This document shows positions 60,941 to 64,000 of a stretch of DNA of 64,000 nt, piece after piece. Source of the stretch: Bacteroidota bacterium (lineage in GTDB: Bacteria > Bacteroidota > Bacteroidia > J057 > JAJTIE01); contig JAJTIE010000008.1 of the NCBI GenBank assembly GCA_021300195.1, positions 1 through 64,000 of the forward strand, written 5' to 3'. The position numbers and the translations under genes were made by a program. The notes below the pieces were generated by a model, which had not been told where the DNA came from, ran no database searches, and worked only from the letters and a program-made list of their open reading frames with translations. Each line of letters opens with the position of its first letter. Within the stretch, counting starts at the first letter, position 1.

Positions 60941-61831
60941 CTACTGCACCACGATGCGCTGTGTAGCCAGCCCCGATGTGCCCGAGACCTCTAGCAGATA
61001 GGTGCCAGCGGGCAGGGCGGCGGTGCTCAGGCGGTGCGTACTGCCTACAAAGGTGGCAGCGGCCACCTCCTGCCCCTGCAGGTTCAGGATGCGCAGGGTG
61101 TAGGGGTCGGCCTTTTCCAGCTCTATGTTCAGCTCCGCGCGTACGGGGTTGGGGTACAGTTTCAGGCTGCCAAGGCTGGCGGATGGATCTCGGCGGGTAA
61201 TAACAAACACGCGCAGCCGGGCTACACTGCTGGTAAGGGCACTGCCGCAGGTACCGCTCACCACCACACGGTAGTAGCCCGTGTCGGCCAGGCTGGCATT
61301 GTTGAATACCAGGGTATCTCGGGTAGCGCCGTCAATGTTCTGGAAGGTACCGGTCTCTGTGAGGCTCTTTTGCCACTGGTAGGTCAGGCTTTGGCCTCTT
61401 GCAGCAACCTTCAGCTTGGAACGGCGCCCTGTACCTACATCTGCGCTGGTGGGCTGGGTGGTAATGGCATTGCCCGGGCCTACGGTTACTGTCAGTGTAT
61501 CGCTGTAGGCAACCCGGGGGGGACTAAAGGTATCGGTAACCCGGCGGCGATAGTAGGTAACGCCGGAGGCAGCCTGAGCACCCAGATCATAGGTAGCCTG
61601 GGTAGCACCGGTAATCTCGGTATAATCGCCCAGCAGCACGGTGCTACTCTGCCACTGGTAGCTAAGGGTGCCGGTACCCCCGCTGGCAGCGGCCTCGCTG
61701 GTAAAGGCGGCAGGGTTGCCACCGGGGCAGAGGGTTTGGCTGCCCCCTACGTTTCCGGGATTCAGCGGCTGAGCCTGGGCAATGCGGAAGATAAGCAGGC
61801 AGAAAGAGGCACTAAGTAGCAGAATTTTCAT
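60941..61831 (-). CDS. Secreted Ig-like protein with T9SS type A sorting domain
   Basis: The 296-residue product has a signal peptide (cleavage near AQA-QP), two Ig-like repeats (each with a YQWQ strand, near residues 57 and 152, and a Cys in the second, VSGTCGSAL), and a C-terminal sorting domain from about residue 220: LKLYPNPVRAELNIEL, TLRILNLQGQEV and LPAGTYLLEVSG ending in TQRIVVQ. The type IX system would export it and attach it to the surface. The partner or ligand is unknown. Confidence 0.85.
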   Translation of the reverse strand: MKILLLSASFCLLIFRIAQAQPLNPGNVGGSQTLCPGGNPAAFTSEAAASGGTGTLSYQWQSSTVLLGDYTEITGATQATYDLGAQAASGVTYYRRRVTDTFSPPRVAYSDTLTVTVGPGNAITTQPTSADVGTGRRSKLKVAARGQSLTYQWQKSLTETGTFQNIDGATRDTLVFNNASLADTGYYRVVVSGTCGSALTSSVARLRVFVITRRDPSASLGSLKLYPNPVRAELNIELEKADPYTLRILNLQGQEVAAATFVGSTHRLSTAALPAGTYLLEVSGTSGLATQRIVVQ

Positions 61832-61861
61832 AAATCACGCGGTTGGAGTTCAATCGGGGTG

Positions 61862-61892
61862 GAAATCTAGGTTCAATTTCACTTTTTCGCAA
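61862..61892 (-). promoter_or_regulatory. Probable promoter of the T9SS cargo gene
   Basis: On the minus strand TTG (61890-61892), 20 bases and TAGATTTC (61862-61869) fit the Bacteroidota pattern with one mismatch in the -7 box, about 30 bases before the ATG. Confidence 0.4.
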
Positions 61893-61952
61893 CAATTCAT
61901 TGTTTTTTCACGCACCCCTACTCCATCCAGGGCGCAGCCCATACCTGCCTTG

Positions 61953-62291
61953 TTACTTCAATTTTGGGTTCTGCTGGTGCCGCTCTCTATCGCGGCGGGT
62001 TTTCTTTTCGATGTTCCGCACAAAGGCCTGGCTCAGGTCCACGCCCGTCTGGTTGGCCAGGCACACCAGCACCCACAGCACATCTGCCATTTCGTCGGCC
62101 AGGTCGTCTTTCTCTCCGGCTTTGAAGGATTGATCGCCAAATTTACGGGCCATAATGCGGGCCAGCTCGCCCACCTCCTCGGTCAGGATGGCCATATTGG
62201 TCAGCTCGCTAAAGTAGCGCTGCCCAATGCTGCGAACCCAGTGGTCCACGGCCTCCTGCACCTGGCGCAGGCTTAGGTCTTGATCGTTCAT
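61953..62291 (-). CDS. MazG-like nucleotide pyrophosphohydrolase
   Basis: The 112-residue product is a single all-alpha MazG/dUTPase-2-type domain. Metal-binding acidic motifs are EEVGELARIMARKFGD and KDDLADEMADVLW. It would hydrolyse nucleoside triphosphates, possibly house-cleaning damaged ones. A stop lies 120 bases before the T9SS gene start on the same strand. Confidence 0.85.
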   Translation of the reverse strand: MNDQDLSLRQVQEAVDHWVRSIGQRYFSELTNMAILTEEVGELARIMARKFGDQSFKAGEKDDLADEMADVLWVLVCLANQTGVDLSQAFVRNIEKKTRRDRERHQQNPKLK

Positions 62292-62478
62292 TGCGTAAGA
62301 TCGTATTTTATGCTACACCCGGTAAGGCCCCGGGGGAGAAAATGGCGTGGCCAATGGGGTGTACTTACGGCAGCCAGATCCCTGCAAAAAATCTGGTTCC
62401 AATTCGCGTTTCGGATGCGGGGGTTCAGTCGCTTTTCTTGTGGCCTTTTGGTACCTTGCGGGCTATAGCGGGCCGCCC

Positions 62479-64000
62479 GTGCCCAAATCTTTCCAAGCCT
62501 TGAATCTGCCTAAAACCGGTAGTCTTTTTATAGTAGTGTGGCTACTGCTGGCAGCCACAGCCATCGGCCTGGTGCTGCGCCTGCCGAACCTGCACGAGGC
62601 TGCCGAGCTGAGCGACACCCGGCTACAGCAGTATCCAGGTACCGACTGGGTGATGTGGGCCGACGGCCCCCGGGGTCCCTATGCCCGGCAGGTGCTGCCC
62701 CCCATCCGGCAAAACAGCTGGATCCGGCAAGACTATATCCAGCCGGGAGACGAGCTGGAGTCGATCGACTATCAGCCCATACCCAGCGCCCACCTTGCCC
62801 ACACCCTCTCGCGGGCAGCCGCACCGGGCACCGTGCGCCTGTACCAGCTGCTGCGGCCTGGGGCCGGCCAGCAGCCCGCCCGTAGGCTAGCCCTGTTTGT
62901 GCAGACTACCTACAAGCCGGTTTTTCTCTTTGCCGAAGATGCCGCAGCCTGGCAGCTCTACATCGTATACCTGGCCCTGCTGGGGGGCAGTAGCCTGGCC
63001 CTGCTCAGCCTGCTTATTCCTTTTTTTCGCACCCGGATTCAGGGCATACGTAGCCTGCTGCTCCTGCTCCTGCTGGCCCTGCTGTGGGTGCTGTGGCAGG
63101 GGGCACGGCATGTGGTGCTAACGCTGGATGACCACTTCCGGTACTTGGGGTTCGAGCAAATAGGCTTTCTGGGTGCGGCACTGCTCTGGCTCTGCCTCAC
63201 GGTGCTGGTGTTCCACACCGCCCACCAGCGTAGCATCCGGTATAGCCTGCCCAGCATCCTGCTGGGCCTGGGGCTGTGGATGGCGCTGCTGGCACAGGTA
63301 ATGCTGTACCGGGTGTTTACCCCCTATCAGCTGTGGGCCTATCAGGCCCTGCATCTCTTTTTTGTGGTGCATGTGGTGGTAGGCCTGGGCTTTCAGCGCC
63401 GGCAGGCCCGGCAGCGCCGCACACAGCAGGCCCTGCTGCTGCTCATGCTCGTGATGGGTGCGGCACTGTGCGTGCTGTGGGCCGATAGCTGGCAGCCCCA
63501 CCTGCTGGGCCGATCGGCCCGCATCTGGCTATATGCGGGCCTCCAGTTTAGCCTGATCCTGCCCCTGGGCCTGGGGGCACGCAACCTGCTGGCCTATGGC
63601 AATGTAAGCCTGGTGCTGGGCCGCAGCCTGGCCCTGGCCCTGGGCCTCAGTGGCATCCTGCTGGTATACCTGCTGCTGGATGTGCTGCTAGAGAGCCTGC
63701 TGGGCAATGCCCTGAACCGGGGGCTGCTAGAGATTGGCATCATCTCGGCACTGGTGCTGGGCATACGCTACTTATACCTGCGCTACCAGGACTGGTTTAA
63801 CCGGGTGCTGCCCCTGGGCCCGGCACGCCGCGAGCAGCAACTGCAGGCCTTCTTGCAGCGCATCCCGCGGTATACCAGTTCGAAAAAACTGGTGGACGAT
63901 GTGGCCGTAGAGGCCGCCTATTTTGCCCAGGCCCAGTTTTGCGAGCTGCATACAGACGACCACAGCAGCAGCCCCCTAAGTGCCGAGGACAATGAGGTGC
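62479..64000 (+). CDS. PDZ-like and multi-helix membrane protein, cut by the right edge
   Basis: The open frame continues past the window, with at least 507 residues visible. After one helix near residues 15-35 there is a periplasmic PDZ-like region (IQPGDELESIDYQPIPSAHL followed by PGTVRLYQLLRPG). About eight helices follow, then a cytoplasmic start (LQAFLQRIPRYTSSKKLVDD) of the kind that precedes GAF, kinase or phosphatase domains in sensors. The output domain is off the edge. No ATG lies near; GTG at 62479 is the best start, TTG at 62500 another. A signal-transduction role is inferred. Confidence 0.6.
   Translation, partial: MPKSFQALNLPKTGSLFIVVWLLLAATAIGLVLRLPNLHEAAELSDTRLQQYPGTDWVMWADGPRGPYARQVLPPIRQNSWIRQDYIQPGDELESIDYQPIPSAHLAHTLSRAAAPGTVRLYQLLRPGAGQQPARRLALFVQTTYKPVFLFAEDAAAWQLYIVYLALLGGSSLALLSLLIPFFRTRIQGIRSLLLLLLLALLWVLWQGARHVVLTLDDHFRYLGFEQIGFLGAALLWLCLTVLVFHTAHQRSIRYSLPSILLGLGLWMALLAQVMLYRVFTPYQLWAYQALHLFFVVHVVVGLGFQRRQARQRRTQQALLLLMLVMGAALCVLWADSWQPHLLGRSARIWLYAGLQFSLILPLGLGARNLLAYGNVSLVLGRSLALALGLSGILLVYLLLDVLLESLLGNALNRGLLEIGIISALVLGIRYLYLRYQDWFNRVLPLGPARREQQLQAFLQRIPRYTSSKKLVDDVAVEAAYFAQAQFCELHTDDHSSSPLSAEDNEV

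Overview
The window is a chromosomal segment of a GC-rich Bacteroidota bacterium. The evidence is a cbb3 oxidase with fused CcoN and CcoO, a secreted protein that ends in a type IX secretion (T9SS) sorting domain, promoters of the Bacteroidota TAnnTTTG type, starts that rely little on Shine-Dalgarno sites, and RpoB, RpoC and EF-Tu sequences of that phylum. The sequence shows an aerobic or microaerobic respirer that makes its own heme and siroheme. I saw no phage, insertion sequence, CRISPR array or plasmid backbone. Most of the window is core genome.

Layout. 1-14 kb holds nuoN, an SDR, a PMT-like glycosyltransferase, an XRE regulator with an outer-membrane barrel protein, uvrA, an ECF sigma factor, nth overlapping prmC, mdh, and two envelope proteins. 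14-25.4 kb is a minus-strand respiratory block. It runs from an FNR-like regulator through a Usp-like protein, ccoI, ccoS (51 aa), ccoNO, ccoQ, ccoP, ccoG, ccoH and a SafE-like protein, followed by a second Crp/Fnr-type regulator with a DoxX protein. 25.6-29.7 kb holds a three-gene ABC exporter (adaptor, FtsX permease, ATPase) convergent with a class A beta-lactamase homologue. 29.8-38.9 kb is a tetrapyrrole and sulfite/nitrite reductase block. 38.9-40.8 kb holds a WG-repeat lipoprotein and a phosphoribosyltransferase. 40.8-54.3 kb is the classic operon tRNA-Thr, tRNA-Tyr, tRNA-Gly, tRNA-Thr, tuf, tRNA-Trp, secE, nusG, rplK, rplA, rplJ, rplL, rpoB, rpoC. 54.3-64 kb holds copA, a methyltransferase, a lone nuoD, a rhodanese, a DUF6194-like protein, a T9SS cargo protein, a MazG-like protein, and the start of a PDZ-like/multi-TM protein cut by the right edge.

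The most unusual part is 29.8-38.9 kb. Two transcripts diverge from an AT-rich spacer. One carries hemC, hemD, hemB, hemL and a ferredoxin gene. The other carries a siroheme-dependent sulfite/nitrite reductase, a fused SUMT/precorrin-2 dehydrogenase and hemA. Together they encode every step from glutamyl-tRNA to siroheme, the enzyme that uses siroheme, and a possible electron donor. Several of the enzymes are aberrant: HemC has Tyr in place of the cofactor cysteine, HemA lacks the usual C-terminal dimerisation domain, HemB is frameshifted in a way a 7-bp tandem-repeat contraction would explain, the siroheme fusion has its domains in the opposite order to E. coli CysG, and the reductase has an extra HEPN-like C-terminal domain. 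My inference is that this is a semi-autonomous siroheme module, possibly separate from a canonical heme pathway elsewhere in the genome.
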